The position numbers and the translations under genes are program-made. The notes under the pieces are model-generated. The model saw only the letters and a program-made list of their open reading frames with translations, searched no databases and was not told the origin of the DNA. A stretch of 52,996 bases of DNA from Solimicrobium silvestre (GTDB taxonomy: Bacteria; Pseudomonadota; Gammaproteobacteria; Burkholderiales; Burkholderiaceae_D): contig NZ_PUGF01000031.1 of NCBI RefSeq assembly GCF_002976435.1, forward strand, positions 1 to 52,996. The letters are read 5' to 3'. Shown piece after piece: positions 42,523 to 52,656 of this stretch (position 1 is the first letter of the stretch; every line of letters begins with the position of its first letter).

Positions 42523-45500
42523 ATGGATAAGAGATCAATTGGGCTGTTGTGTGCCTCATCATTAGCTAGCCTATTACCGTTGTACGCGTTTGCACAGCTA
42601 ACTGTGACGGAAAATTTCAACACTGGCTCAACAAATCAGACTTGGACAACAACCGGTGGTGCTTGCCTTACAGCTGGCACTTACGTTGCACCATCCGGTT
42701 CAACTCCTGCTGCCAACGTAACACCGGCCGGCACAATTCCTGGCTGTGCAACCTCGGGGGGGGCCAGCGATTCTTACTATCTAAACTTAGGCTCCAAACT
42801 TATTGGCGGCAACACAGGCAATGCATTACCAGACCCATCTGGCAGAGGGGCTTTACGCCTAACCAACGGTGACACTACCACCGGCTCAAATGGTAATAAT
42901 GAAACCGGCGCTATTATCAGCACCTCAGCCTTTCCAAGCTCTGAAGGTCTTCAAATTACCTTTAATACGGTGACTTACGGCGGTAATGGCTATAACAATG
43001 GCGCTACCAATAGTGGTGCAGATGGTATGGAGTTTTTTTTAGCGGATGCCTCGGTAACAACGCAAATAACTACCACGTCAACATCAACATCTGGCGTCAC
43101 CACCACGCTAACCAGCTACCCACTCACCATTGGCTCTTTTGGTGGCTCACTAGGGTATGACTGCTCTTCAAGTAAAGGTGGCGGTATGGCGGGCGGCTAT
43201 ATCGGATTGGGTATTGATGAATTCGGTAACTTTGCCAACAATACGGATAATGGTAGTCTCACTGATGCCAATGCATTCAATGTACGCTCACCGAATACAG
43301 TTTCATTACGCGGCGCTGGAAATATTACCGCAGCAATGATCAATTCGTTAAATTACAACTCTGCCGCAACAACGAGTGCACCTACATCGACCACTTCGCT
43401 GTCATATTCATATACGCCCGTAGTAACAGTAACAGGCTCTGGAAGAAATAGAACGACATCGACGTCGACGACAACGTCGACATCCACCACGGTGCTGACA
43501 AGTACTTCCTCAACCTCAACAAATTACGCCACAAACGCAATACTCACCTCGCTATGCGCTAAACCGACCTATACACTCACTGCCACGCCGATTACAGTTA
43601 CTACAGTAACTAAAACCGTCAATGGTGGCACGCCGTCAACTCTAACGCCTAGCACCACAAGCGCGACATCTACCACGACGACAACTACCGTGATGGATTA
43701 CCCGATGCTGGCGCACAATGTATTACCTAGTGCTAACTTAATTTATAGCCAGGAAGCAATTAGCAACGCAAGTCGTACCAGTGGCACTCCAATTTCTTAT
43801 ACACTCACCCTGACCAAAACTGGCTTGCTAAGCCTGAGCTATTCGTACAATCAAGGCGTGTATGTACCGGTAATTTCCAATCAAAGTATTACAGGTTCTG
43901 GAACAGGCTCGTCTGCAGTAAATAATGGTCCAATCCCAGCCAACTTCTTATATGGTTTCACGGCAGGTACCGGTGGTGGTAGCAACGTGCATGAAATTAC
44001 CTGTTTTAAAGCTGCACAAATAACTGAATCATCCAGCTCGGCTGCCGGTAACGTGCCGCAGGCTAATAAAGTTGAAAATAATGAAGGAAGTCAAATTTAT
44101 TTGGCCTCATATAACCCAACCTTCTGGACAGGTTCACTTACTGCCACCCCGCTCACCGTCCTAACCAACGGTAACATCGTTATCGGCGTACCAAGCAGCA
44201 ATGGATTGATCAACACCAACGCCACATGGGATGCTAGTTGCAAATTGACTGGTACAGCAAATAATTTACCGAATCCAGTTTGCGCTACGACTGGGGGAAC
44301 CAATACGCCTGAAGCTCCTACCGCCAGAGCTATTGCAACTTGGAACGGTTCGGCGGGGATAGCTTTTACGGGAGCAAATTTAGCCGGATCAACTGCACTC
44401 AATGCTGGAGATCCGAGTAACAACCAATTAGGTTCCGCACGCGTCGACTACTTACGTGGCGTCCGAACCAACGAAGCTAACAATACTTTCCGTACCCGTT
44501 ATAGCGTGCTAGGCGACATTATTAATTCCAGCCCCGTTTCAGTCGGGGGGCCGAGTTCGTCGTTCACCCAAAGCTGGAAAGATTTACTTTATCCATCAGC
44601 CACGGCGCCGGAAGGAAGTACTTCTTATGCGACATTTGCATCTAACAATGCAGGCCGCTTAAATGTTGTGTACATCGGTGCTAATGACGGTATGTTGCAC
44701 GGTTTTGAAGCTGGTCAATCGACAAGTAGTTCGACTGGAGGGGTCACAACTACCACATTTAATTCAACCAACAATGATGGGCTGGAAATCATGGCCTATG
44801 TCCCTAGTTTGGCTCTTAGTACCATTCACTCCACTACTAATTCACTAGATTACTCAGGTCTTACCTACGCACACAATGCGTTTGTTGATGCAACTCCAGG
44901 TACAGGAGATTTATTTTATGGTGGTGCATGGCATACATGGTTAGTCGGTGGTTTAGGCGATGGCGGTAATGCTGGCGGCATTATTGCCGGCCCAACAGTG
45001 ACTGCGGCCGGTAATGTTTTTGCGCTAGATATCACTAGCCCAAGCTCATCACTGACAGATGCTAGCGTTGCAAGCTTGGTGATGGGTGACTGGACAAACA
45101 GCAATATAACTTGCGTTGGCAACCCAACCTGTGGAAAAAATATGGGTGGCATCTACGGCACCCCAATCATCCGCCGCTTACATGATGGCAACTGGGCTGC
45201 AATTTTTGGTAATGGGCTAAATAGCAGTTCTGGGACTGCGGGAATTTTCGTCATGGAAATTGCCCAAGCCAATGGCGCAGTTTCTTTCTACTATATCGAT
45301 ACTGGCACGTCAGCCAGTTCTGATCCAACCGGAAAAAATACTAAAAACGGCATTGCCTATGTTACTGCCGCGGACTTAGATGGTGATCATATTACCGATT
45401 ATGTCTACGCAGGCGATGCATTAGGCAATGTATGGCGCTTTGATTTAACCAGCAATAATGCCACGACTTGGACTTCAGCCACACCATTTAAACTGTTTAC

Positions 45501-46371
45501 AGCGTCAACGGCCTCAGCACTACAACCTATTTCCACTGCCGTAACCGCTTCCGTTATTAACACGAATAACACCAACCGAATTATGATTGATTTTGGGACG
45601 GGTCAACAACTCCCTCAAACCTTAAGTAGCGCTGCAACTTATGCTACCCAGACTCAAAATTTATATGGTATCTGGGACTGGAATTTGGGAACCTGGAATA
45701 ACAACAGTGCTGTGCAATATTTGACGGGGACCAATTTATCGATCACAACGTCTACCTTAACGCAGCAAGTTCTTTCTTCTGTCACGCTCTCAAACCCAAC
45801 AGCCAATACCAGCGGGAGCACCAAGGCATATACCGCCACGAACAACCTTGTTTGCTGGCCTGGAGCTGCGAACTGCGCTCCCACCACCAACGCCACACCT
45901 AACCCTAGTTATGGCTGGCAGCTTTCTTTACCGAACAGCACTGAACAAATCATCTATAACCCAACGGTATACTCTAGTATTTTTTGGGTAAACAGCATCA
46001 TCCCGGCACAAGCGGATGCGTTCGCTTGTACCATTACTGCAGCGTCCGGTTACAGTTATGGCATTAGCATTGCTACTGGTGGAGCAACTGCTGGCATATT
46101 TAACAGCGCCATTGGTAACACGAATACTACAGACGCTAACGTTGTTGGATTATCACTGAACGGTGTGGGTACAGTTCAATTAATGCAGTCCACAGGAACC
46201 GTGACATCAGCGGCTGGTGTTACCACAACAGTCAACGTCACCACATTAGGCACTGCACTAGCGGGCGGCGGCGGGAAAACGGTAGTAGTTAATCCACCAC
46301 CACCTAACCCTGGAGGCGGTTCTGGCAATGGCAGCCCTACTGGTCGTATTAGCTGGCTAGAAATTCGCTGA
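42523..46371 (+). CDS. pilY1: PilY1 tip adhesin with lectin-like N-terminal region
   Basis: 1282 residues with a signal peptide cleaved near residue 24 (LLPLYAFAQ). PilY1 caps the pilus tip and controls extension and adhesion. The N-terminal third, about residues 25-260, resembles bacterial L-type lectins: GADGMEFFLADAS near 165, GGSLGYD, GGYIGLGIDEFGNF near 225 and NTVSLRGAGN. A Thr/Ser-rich stretch follows (residues about 305-395). The C-terminal PilY1 beta-propeller covers about 640-1130 (FRTRYSVLGDIINSSPVSVG, VVYIGANDGMLHGFEAG) and carries the calcium loop DLDGDHITDY near residue 950. It ends with a Pro/Gly hinge and GRISWLEIR, the standard tail. Length is typical of large PilY1 proteins. 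Confidence 0.93.
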   Translation: MDKRSIGLLCASSLASLLPLYAFAQLTVTENFNTGSTNQTWTTTGGACLTAGTYVAPSGSTPAANVTPAGTIPGCATSGGASDSYYLNLGSKLIGGNTGNALPDPSGRGALRLTNGDTTTGSNGNNETGAIISTSAFPSSEGLQITFNTVTYGGNGYNNGATNSGADGMEFFLADASVTTQITTTSTSTSGVTTTLTSYPLTIGSFGGSLGYDCSSSKGGGMAGGYIGLGIDEFGNFANNTDNGSLTDANAFNVRSPNTVSLRGAGNITAAMINSLNYNSAATTSAPTSTTSLSYSYTPVVTVTGSGRNRTTSTSTTTSTSTTVLTSTSSTSTNYATNAILTSLCAKPTYTLTATPITVTTVTKTVNGGTPSTLTPSTTSATSTTTTTTVMDYPMLAHNVLPSANLIYSQEAISNASRTSGTPISYTLTLTKTGLLSLSYSYNQGVYVPVISNQSITGSGTGSSAVNNGPIPANFLYGFTAGTGGGSNVHEITCFKAAQITESSSSAAGNVPQANKVENNEGSQIYLASYNPTFWTGSLTATPLTVLTNGNIVIGVPSSNGLINTNATWDASCKLTGTANNLPNPVCATTGGTNTPEAPTARAIATWNGSAGIAFTGANLAGSTALNAGDPSNNQLGSARVDYLRGVRTNEANNTFRTRYSVLGDIINSSPVSVGGPSSSFTQSWKDLLYPSATAPEGSTSYATFASNNAGRLNVVYIGANDGMLHGFEAGQSTSSSTGGVTTTTFNSTNNDGLEIMAYVPSLALSTIHSTTNSLDYSGLTYAHNAFVDATPGTGDLFYGGAWHTWLVGGLGDGGNAGGIIAGPTVTAAGNVFALDITSPSSSLTDASVASLVMGDWTNSNITCVGNPTCGKNMGGIYGTPIIRRLHDGNWAAIFGNGLNSSSGTAGIFVMEIAQANGAVSFYYIDTGTSASSDPTGKNTKNGIAYVTAADLDGDHITDYVYAGDALGNVWRFDLTSNNATTWTSATPFKLFTASTASALQPISTAVTASVINTNNTNRIMIDFGTGQQLPQTLSSAATYATQTQNLYGIWDWNLGTWNNNSAVQYLTGTNLSITTSTLTQQVLSSVTLSNPTANTSGSTKAYTATNNLVCWPGAANCAPTTNATPNPSYGWQLSLPNSTEQIIYNPTVYSSIFWVNSIIPAQADAFACTITAASGYSYGISIATGGATAGIFNSAIGNTNTTDANVVGLSLNGVGTVQLMQSTGTVTSAAGVTTTVNVTTLGTALAGGGGKTVVVNPPPPNPGGGSGNGSPTGRISWLEIR

Positions 46372-46424
46372 TATTCCATAATTAACCAACCGTGAACCAT
46401 CTCAATAATTAACCAAAAGCCATC

Positions 46425-46901
46425 ATGAAATATTTATCAAAATTAAAGTTTTCAGACCATGTAGGTAAAGACCGGCAAGCAGGCTTTACCTTAATTGAAC
46501 TAATGGTGGTTATCGTGATTATCGGTATTTTAGTAGCAGTTGCGGTGCCTGCTTATAACACTAGCGTGCAAAAGTCACACCGAACGGATGCCAAAACAGC
46601 GTTATTAGATTTAGCGAGCCGCGAAGAAAAATTTTATAGCCTGAATAATGAATACAGCCAGACTGCATCCGATTTGTATGGTTCTAGTGTCACGGCTTTT
46701 CCAAAAGCTCAATCTGGCACCACTGCTTATTATTCGCTTAGCGTAACGGCAACAACTACAACCTTTAAAGCGATAGCATCAATCATCACCACTACCCAAC
46801 AAAATGGTGATCCATGCGGAGATTTCACCATCAGCAATACTGGAGTTACTGCTAACCAAGATGCTAGCGAAAATGCAATTACTGGACTTAGCTGTTGGTA
46901 G
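46425..46901 (+). CDS. pilE: PilE-type minor pilin
   Basis: 158 residues. [20 protein letters not shown] signal after a 21-residue leader, then YNTSVQKSHRTDAKTALLDL ASREEKFY, the landmark of the PilE/minor pilin at the end of fimT-pilY1 clusters. Two Cys near the end (GDPCGDFTIS, LSCW) form the C-terminal disulphide. Last gene of the operon; 53 bases after pilY1. Confidence 0.9.
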   Translation: MKYLSKLKFSDHVGKDRQAGFTLIELMVVIVIIGILVAVAVPAYNTSVQKSHRTDAKTALLDLASREEKFYSLNNEYSQTASDLYGSSVTAFPKAQSGTTAYYSLSVTATTTTFKAIASIITTTQQNGDPCGDFTISNTGVTANQDASENAITGLSCW

Positions 46902-46971
46902 TTGATCCAGTTGTTATTTATTAATAGTTATTATTTTTTCTGGTTCACGTTAACATAATGTCCTCAGTTCG

Positions 46972-47011
46972 TTTACTTCCCAGTTCATACTGGGGAGTAA
47001 ATTCTTTTCTT
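46972..47011 (+). terminator. intrinsic terminator of the minor-pilin operon
   Basis: TTTACTTCCCAG (46972-46983) and CTGGGGAGTAAA (46990-47001) form a 12-bp stem with one G-U pair, followed by TTCTTTTCTT. It ends the fimT-pilE operon. Confidence 0.85.
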
Positions 47012-47362
47012 GGCAGATCTTGCCCATTTCAGCAACAGCGAAAATTCCCAAAATCCAACTCAGCATACCAAAGCATTTTTTTTCAAAAATGCACTAAGTT
47101 TCATTAAGACACTTCATTATTAAAATCTACAGTCAAAAAACAACTATTTAACGGCAGGTAAAGCCATTGGATACATTAATTTTTTTGAAAAGTATATGGG
47201 ATATATAAAATGCCGATATTCAATTTTCAACCCAAATTAAACAAAATTTTTCCAGAGCCATTACACTAGCCGTGTTTTAAGTTTTGGCGCGCAGATTTTC
47301 ACCATATCCACGCCACTTCAGCTAAAGTTAATCATCTTAAAAACCGACTTCGGAGTATTACC
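47012..47362. other. AT-rich intergenic before panB
   Basis: No gene seen. The stretch is rich in A and T, with several T- and A-runs, and should hold the panB promoter; I see no exact sigma-70 or sigma-54 match. Confidence 0.4.
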
Positions 47363-48181
47363 ATGGCCAGCTATTTACAAGATTCCAACCGCAAACTAGT
47401 CACTGTTCCCAGCTTAGGCGCGCTGAAAGCGCAAGCGGAAAAGATCACCATGCTGACCTGTTATGACGCCAGCTTTGCCGCGCTGATGGATCGCTGTGGG
47501 GTCGATATTTTGTTGATCGGCGATTCACTCGGCATGGTTTGCCAGGGCCACAATTCCACATTACCGGTCAGTATGGCCGACATGGTGTATCACACTGCCA
47601 GCGTGGCACGTGGCAACCAGCGTTGTTTAGTCGTTGCCGACATGCCGTTCGGCAGTTATTCCACACCCGAATCCGCTATGCACAACGCCGTGCAATTAAT
47701 ACAGGCCGGTGCGCAAATGGTGAAATTAGAAGGCGGCGCCTGGCTGGCACCGACGATTCAATTTTTAACGGAACGATCAGTATCAGTCTGCGCGCACTTA
47801 GGTTTAACGCCGCAATCGGTACACCAGATGGGCGGCTATAAAGTACAGGGGAAAACCACGGAAGCTGCCGACATATTAATAAAAGATGCGCTGGCAGTAC
47901 AAGCAGCGGGCGCTAGCTTGCTGGTGTTGGAAGCGATTCCTAAAGAGCTCGGCCAGCAAGTGACCGAGCTCTTGGCAATTCCCACCATCGGTATCGGCGC
48001 AGGTGTTGATTGCTCTGGCCAAGTATTAGTGATGCATGATTTGCTAGGCGTTTTTCCCGGCAAAAAAGCGCGTTTTGTTAAAAACTTTATGGACGGCCAA
48101 ACCAATATTGATGATGCGATCAAAGCTTATGTGGCGGCGGTAAAAGACGGTAGCTTCCCCGCGCCGGAACACTGTTTTTAA
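47363..48181 (+). CDS. panB: ketopantoate hydroxymethyltransferase
   Basis: 272 residues. Adds a hydroxymethyl group from methylene-tetrahydrofolate to 2-oxoisovalerate, the first step of pantothenate synthesis. [40 protein letters not shown] and [29 protein letters not shown] are standard, with metal-binding Asp residues in place. panC does not follow, whereas many relatives have panBC together; here a carbonic anhydrase follows convergently. Confidence 0.96.
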   Translation: MASYLQDSNRKLVTVPSLGALKAQAEKITMLTCYDASFAALMDRCGVDILLIGDSLGMVCQGHNSTLPVSMADMVYHTASVARGNQRCLVVADMPFGSYSTPESAMHNAVQLIQAGAQMVKLEGGAWLAPTIQFLTERSVSVCAHLGLTPQSVHQMGGYKVQGKTTEAADILIKDALAVQAAGASLLVLEAIPKELGQQVTELLAIPTIGIGAGVDCSGQVLVMHDLLGVFPGKKARFVKNFMDGQTNIDDAIKAYVAAVKDGSFPAPEHCF

Positions 48182-48183
48182 AG

Positions 48184-48897
48184 TCAGATTTGAGCTGGTG
48201 GTTTTTTAACAAACTGCGGCTTTTCATAAACGGATAAACTTTGTGCCAAATTAGCAGTCAGCATTTCCGGGCTGCTAATACTCATCCCCAAATCCCCTAG
48301 CAAACCGTCTTGCAACCCATAGACCCAACCGTGAATAGTAAGCTCTTGCTGTCGCTCCCACGCATCATTAACAATGGTGGTCTGGCATAAATTAACCACT
48401 TGCTCAATCACATTTAATTCACATAAGCGATTTTGTCTGACGTGATCTGATAACGCCTCGCCCAAATAACGCTCATGTTTTTGATGCACATCCTGCACAT
48501 GCCGCAACCAGTTATCGGCCAAACCGATGCGCCGGCGTTTTAACGCCGCATCTACGCCGGAACAGCCATAGTGACCACACACAATCACATGCTTTACTTT
48601 CAGAACATCCACCGCAAATTGCAATACCGACAAACAATTTAAATCCGAATGCACCACCACATTCGCGATATTCCGGTGTACAAACAACTCGCCCGGCAAT
48701 AAACCTAATAATTCATTGGCTGGCACACGGCTATCTGAACAACCTATCCACAGATATTCCGGCGTTTGCTGCGCTGCCAATGTCGCAAAAAAATCCGCAT
48801 CTTGTGCGGTAATTTTGGCAGCCCAATCGCGATTATTTTGAAATAACTGCTCTGGCGTCAATCCACGCCCAGTCTTGGCTAATTTTGAACTAGTCAT
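48184..48897 (-). CDS. can: beta-class carbonic anhydrase
   Basis: 237 residues from ATG 48897, chosen for the AAGGAG five bases upstream; the frame extends much further but overlaps the next gene. Hydrates CO2 to bicarbonate with a zinc ion held by Cys (WIGCSDSRVPANEL), and His and Cys of CGHYGCSGV. Lengths and the motifs NIANVVVHSDLNCLSVLQFA agree with E. coli Can. Two bases from panB at the 3' end. Bicarbonate supply supports biotin-dependent carboxylases and purine synthesis. Confidence 0.95.
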   Translation of the reverse strand: MTSSKLAKTGRGLTPEQLFQNNRDWAAKITAQDADFFATLAAQQTPEYLWIGCSDSRVPANELLGLLPGELFVHRNIANVVVHSDLNCLSVLQFAVDVLKVKHVIVCGHYGCSGVDAALKRRRIGLADNWLRHVQDVHQKHERYLGEALSDHVRQNRLCELNVIEQVVNLCQTTIVNDAWERQQELTIHGWVYGLQDGLLGDLGMSISSPEMLTANLAQSLSVYEKPQFVKKPPAQI

Positions 48898-48943
48898 CGC
48901 ACTCCTTAGCTTGAAAGAATAGCCGCTATTGTATACTAGAGTG

Positions 48944-49207
48944 ATGAATCTAATACCCTGTCGCAACAACTGTGGTGCTTGTTGCATCGCTCCCTCCATC
49001 TCCTCCCCCATCCCCGGCATGCCAAATGGCAAGCCAGCCGGCGTACGCTGCATACAACTAGGCGAGGACATGCGCTGCGGCATATTCACCAGCCCGGAAA
49101 GACCGGCTTGCTGCGGAGGCTTACAGCCGTCTCTGGAAATGTGCGGTAATTCTAAACAAGAGGCGATTATGTGGCTGTCTGAGTTAGAATTGGCAACCCG
49201 ACCCTAG
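48944..49207 (+). CDS. YkgJ-family cysteine cluster protein
   Basis: 87 residues from ATG 48944. The N-terminal cluster [10 protein letters not shown] followed by [16 protein letters not shown] and [13 protein letters not shown] matches the zinc or iron-binding CxBx pattern of YkgJ-like proteins. It is divergent from can with only 46 bases between the starts, so both promoters overlap. Function is not known. A weak TTG start upstream is less likely. Confidence 0.85.
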   Translation: MNLIPCRNNCGACCIAPSISSPIPGMPNGKPAGVRCIQLGEDMRCGIFTSPERPACCGGLQPSLEMCGNSKQEAIMWLSELELATRP

Positions 49208-49239
49208 GCCGTGAATTAAATAGATAAAGATTGGCAAGA

Positions 49240-51063
49240 ATGAAACAAGCAGCACTCGCATTACTTCAGAGCGTTTTTGGTTACCCCGCATTTCGTGGTT
49301 CTCAAGCAGAAATTATTGACCATGTAGTCGGCGGTGGCGACGCGCTGGTGTTAATGCCAACTGGCGGCGGAAAATCCCTCTGCTATCAACTGCCCGCCAT
49401 GCTCAGAAACGGCGTAGGCATCGTTGTTTCCCCCTTGATCGCATTAATGCAAGATCAGGTCGATGCACTGGCTGAAGTCGGCGTGCGTGCCGCATTTATC
49501 AATTCAACTCAAACCTTTCAGCAAGCTTTGGCGATAGAACAAAAAATGCGCAAGGGCGAATTGGATTTGGTGTATGTAGCACCGGAGCGCCTGCTGACCC
49601 AACGCTGTTTAGAATTACTCGAAGTTTGCCCGATCTCTTTATTTGCCATTGATGAGGCGCACTGCGTTTCCCAATGGGGCCATGATTTCAGGCCGGAATA
49701 CATCAAATTATCGGTTCTGCACGAACGCTTTCCCAACATCCCGCGAATCGCCTTAACTGCGACCGCAGACCAGGCAACCCGAGCTGAAATTATCAGCCGT
49801 TTGCAGCTAGAAAATGCGCTCCAGTTTGTTTCTTCTTTTGACCGCCCCAACATACGCTACCGGATCGTAGAAAAAGCCAGCGGGAGGCAACAATTGCTTG
49901 ATTTTTTACAAGCAGAGCATGTGCAAGATGCCGGCATTGTGTATTGCCTGTCGCGTAAAAAAGTGGAAGAAACCGCTGAATTTTTAAATCAGCACGGAAT
50001 CACCGCTCTTCCCTATCACGCTGGTTTAGATTTAAAAATCCGCACCCAAAACCAGGCACGGTTTTTACGCGAAGAAAGCATCGTCATGGTGGCCACAATC
50101 GCCTTCGGCATGGGCATCGACAAACCCGATGTGCGCTTTGTAGCTCATCTCGACCTACCAAAAAGTATTGAAGGTTATTACCAGGAAACCGGGCGTGCGG
50201 GACGCGACGGCGGCGCAGCCAATGCATGGATGGCCTACGGCTTGCAAGATGTAGTGCAACAACGCCGCATGATCGACGAATCGGAAGCCGATGAAAACTA
50301 CAAACGCCTACAAAGCAGCAAGCTCGACGCGATGCTGGCACTCTGCGAAACCATCCACTGCCGACGCCGTCATTTACTCAGTTATTTTGACCAAAACGAC
50401 AGCGGAGCAAATCCACAATGTGGCAATTGCGATGTCTGCATTAACCCACCCATCGCCTTCGATGCCAGCGTAGTTACTCAGCAATTACTGTCCGCGATTT
50501 ACCGCGTAGACCAACGCTTTGCCGCCGGCCATGTGATCGACGTATTACGCGGCATGGACAGCGAGCGCATCCAGCAATGGCGCCATAATCAGCTCTCCAC
50601 TTACGGCATAGGATCTGAACGCAGCGAAGCCGAATGGCGCGCCATTTTGCGCCAAGCGATTGCGCAAGGCTACGTCAGCGTAGACTATGAATCGTATAAT
50701 TCGTTAAAACTAACCGAGACCGCACGCGCCGTATTAAAAGGCGAGCAATCGGTGCAAATGCGCCGTTACGAAAAACCGCAAAAAGCATCCAAACAAAAAC
50801 GCAGCACCAGCAAAGGCTACAACGAAACCGATCTATCACCCGAAGGCCAGCAAGTCTTTGAAAAATTACGCAGCTGGCGTATGGAAACCGCCCGCCTGCA
50901 CAACGTGCCCGCCTACGTTATTTTCCACGACAGCACTCTACGCGACATCGCCAAAGCAAACCCAAGCTCATTAGCTGATTTACGCGGTGTGAGTGGCGTG
51001 GGTGAGAAAAAATTAGCGACGTATGGTGAGCAGATTGTGGAGTTGGTTACGGCGTTGGGGTAA
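49240..51063 (+). CDS. recQ: ATP-dependent DNA helicase RecQ
   Basis: 607 residues from ATG 49240 (TTG three codons earlier possible). Unwinds DNA 3' to 5' in RecF-pathway repair. Motif I is [15 protein letters not shown], motif [21 protein letters not shown], motif [11 protein letters not shown]. The zinc region [10 protein letters not shown] and PQCGNCDVC lies near residue 370-395. RQC winged helix follows and an HRDC domain ends the protein ([20 protein letters not shown]). Length agrees with E. coli RecQ. Confidence 0.96.
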   Translation: MKQAALALLQSVFGYPAFRGSQAEIIDHVVGGGDALVLMPTGGGKSLCYQLPAMLRNGVGIVVSPLIALMQDQVDALAEVGVRAAFINSTQTFQQALAIEQKMRKGELDLVYVAPERLLTQRCLELLEVCPISLFAIDEAHCVSQWGHDFRPEYIKLSVLHERFPNIPRIALTATADQATRAEIISRLQLENALQFVSSFDRPNIRYRIVEKASGRQQLLDFLQAEHVQDAGIVYCLSRKKVEETAEFLNQHGITALPYHAGLDLKIRTQNQARFLREESIVMVATIAFGMGIDKPDVRFVAHLDLPKSIEGYYQETGRAGRDGGAANAWMAYGLQDVVQQRRMIDESEADENYKRLQSSKLDAMLALCETIHCRRRHLLSYFDQNDSGANPQCGNCDVCINPPIAFDASVVTQQLLSAIYRVDQRFAAGHVIDVLRGMDSERIQQWRHNQLSTYGIGSERSEAEWRAILRQAIAQGYVSVDYESYNSLKLTETARAVLKGEQSVQMRRYEKPQKASKQKRSTSKGYNETDLSPEGQQVFEKLRSWRMETARLHNVPAYVIFHDSTLRDIAKANPSSLADLRGVSGVGEKKLATYGEQIVELVTALG

Positions 51064-51093
51064 ATGAACAACATAAAATCCGAATACCAATTC

Positions 51094-51124
51094 TGTAGGG
51101 GCTCCCCTTGTGGGTGCCCTTGGT
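51094..51124 (+). repeat. REP-like repeat, copy 1
   Basis: 31 bases starting TGTAGGGGCTCCCCTTGTGG and ending in GCCCTTGGT. It forms an inverted pair with copy 2, 19 bases on; together they are a REPIN-like unit beside the transposase gene. Confidence 0.85.
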
Positions 51125-51143
51125 TAAATATTCTAGATGTAAT

Positions 51144-51174
51144 ACCAAGGGACTCCACAAGGGATACTCCTACA
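51144..51174 (-). repeat. REP-like repeat, copy 2 (inverted)
   Basis: Reverse complement relation to copy 1 with few differences (ACCAAGGGACTCCACAAGGG, ending CTCCTACA). Between the two lie 19 bases. It stands 27 bases after the transposase stop. Confidence 0.85.
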
Positions 51175-51200
51175 ATTTAGGCTAGGCTATTCAATTTAAA

Positions 51201-51773
51201 TCAAAGCACACAATAAATATCGTCCAGCCATCTTTGCGGATTTGTTTGAATATATTCGGCAATACTCAAATACGACTTCTCATTACGAATCACGTGTTCG
51301 TAAAAATTGCGTTGCCAAATTTTTTTATTAAATTTCGGCCATCCATTATCACGAACACCTTGCACATAATCATTGGTAGTTAATGATTTGAACGCACCAA
51401 CAATTTGACCTATCGTTACTACAGGGGCACTCGTTGATACTGGTGGCTCACTATTCTCGGTGCTAATACCAAGGGCACCCACAAGGGATGCCCCTACAAT
51501 TTTAACCATCGGATTAATTTGAAGAATTCCATGCAGATGATTGGGCATCACAATAAATTCATGTAATTCAATTTTCGGATAGCGCAAAGGTAATTCCATC
51601 CAACGTTTTGCGATCATTTCTCCCGCACCATTCAAACTCATTTGATCATCAGCGATCTGCCCAAATAAAGGAATTCGCCTATCAGAGCAAATGGTAATGA
51701 AATACAGACCTGGTAAAGAATAATCGTAGTCTTTTAAACGAAGAGATTGTCGGCTAGGCAGATTCGGCTTCAT
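51201..51773 (-). CDS. REP-associated tyrosine transposase (RAYT)
   Basis: 190 residues. Y1-transposase family: SLRLKDYDYSLPGLYFITIC at the start, HUH motif FIVMPNHLHGILQI at residues 73-86, and the catalytic Tyr helix KKIWQRNFYEHVIRNEKSY with IAEYIQTNPQRW. RAYTs move REP/REPIN elements as single copies in a genome. REP-like copy 3 lies inside the reading frame and codes for residues 92-102 (IVGASLVGALG), just after the HUH motif, followed by a Ser/Thr/Pro-rich stretch (STENSEPPVSTSAP). The frame is kept open, so the protein may be functional with an insert. Confidence 0.92.
   Translation of the reverse strand: MKPNLPSRQSLRLKDYDYSLPGLYFITICSDRRIPLFGQIADDQMSLNGAGEMIAKRWMELPLRYPKIELHEFIVMPNHLHGILQINPMVKIVGASLVGALGISTENSEPPVSTSAPVVTIGQIVGAFKSLTTNDYVQGVRDNGWPKFNKKIWQRNFYEHVIRNEKSYLSIAEYIQTNPQRWLDDIYCVL
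51468..51498 (-). repeat. REP-like repeat, copy 3, inside the RAYT frame
   Basis: 31 bases in the orientation of copy 2 and differing from it at only a few positions (ACCAAGGGCACCCACAAGGG, ending CCCCTACA). A degraded inverted partner may lie at about 51419-51447 (TACAGGGGCACTCGTTGATA), which would complete a REPIN-like hairpin within the gene. Confidence 0.85.
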
Positions 51774-51845
51774 AATTTTTCCAATACATACTTTTGCACT
51801 GGATATTATAGAAGCGAATAAAGGTAACTTCGAACTTAGAAAATC

Positions 51846-52613
51846 CTACTTCTTAACAAACACCAAATCCCAAACCCCATGCCCCAACTTCAACCCACGA
51901 TTCTCAAACTTAGTCACCGGCCGATAAGCCGGACGCGGCGCAAAACCTTCCGCACTATTTTGCAAAGCAGATTCAGCGCCCAACACCTCTAACATCTGAT
52001 CAGCGTATTCTTCCCAGTCAGTCGCACAATGCAAATACCCACCAACCGCCAAACGAGAAGTGATTAACCGCACCATCGCCGGTTGAATCAAGCGCCGCTT
52101 GTTATGCCGCGCCTTATGCCAAGGATCAGGAAAAAACACATGCACGCCAGCCAGAGAATTCGGCTTAATCATGTGCGTCAATACTTCAAACGCATCGTGT
52201 TGAATTATTCGCTGATTGCTTAACTGCTGTTCACCAATCAACTTCAATAAACTCCCCACGCCCGGAGTATGAACTTCCACACCGATAAAATTCTTATCCG
52301 GCATGCTGCCAGAAATCGTCGCACTAGTTTCACCCATGCCAAAACCAATTTCAAAAATAGTCGGCGCGCTACGTCCAAAAGTAAGTTCCACATCCAGTTC
52401 AGCCTTTTGATAAGGCACACAAAACTCAGGGCCCAACAATTCCAATGCGCGCGCCTGCCCGCTAGAAACACGCCCGGCACGCGTCACAAAACTACGAATA
52501 CGATGTTCGCTCGGATCATAAAACATCGACTTGGAGGTAGCTAAATTGGTAGCTTCTTCGGTAGGTTCGACTGAGTCTAACGATTCAGGTAAATGAGGAT
52601 TTTTGGATGACAT
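51846..52613 (-). CDS. trmB: tRNA (guanine-N7)-methyltransferase
   Basis: 255 residues. Methylates G46 of tRNA with S-adenosylmethionine. [20 protein letters not shown] is the cofactor site, [16 protein letters not shown] follows, and [20 protein letters not shown] is the TrmB signature. A 50-residue polar N-terminal extension precedes the domain, usual in betaproteobacteria. It lies 43 bases after tRNA-Gly on the same strand and may share its transcript. Confidence 0.96.
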   Translation of the reverse strand: MSSKNPHLPESLDSVEPTEEATNLATSKSMFYDPSEHRIRSFVTRAGRVSSGQARALELLGPEFCVPYQKAELDVELTFGRSAPTIFEIGFGMGETSATISGSMPDKNFIGVEVHTPGVGSLLKLIGEQQLSNQRIIQHDAFEVLTHMIKPNSLAGVHVFFPDPWHKARHNKRRLIQPAMVRLITSRLAVGGYLHCATDWEEYADQMLEVLGAESALQNSAEGFAPRPAYRPVTKFENRGLKLGHGVWDLVFVKK

Positions 52614-52656
52614 ACGGTGACTTTGCGGAGGAACTTATAGTGGAATAACGAAAACA

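Noticed and set aside
43440-43700. Minisatellite-type tandem repeat in pilY1
   Set aside because: The Thr/Ser codons are repetitive but without an exact repeating unit; noted only as a low-complexity linker.
48898-49089. 64-residue N-terminal extension of carbonic anhydrase
   Set aside because: It overlaps the cysteine-cluster gene antisense, and ATG 48897 has a strong ribosome binding site and the normal family start.
51094-51174. Terminator of recQ
   Set aside because: The inverted pair shares its sequence with a third copy inside the transposase gene, so a REP-type repeat is the better explanation, though it may also terminate.
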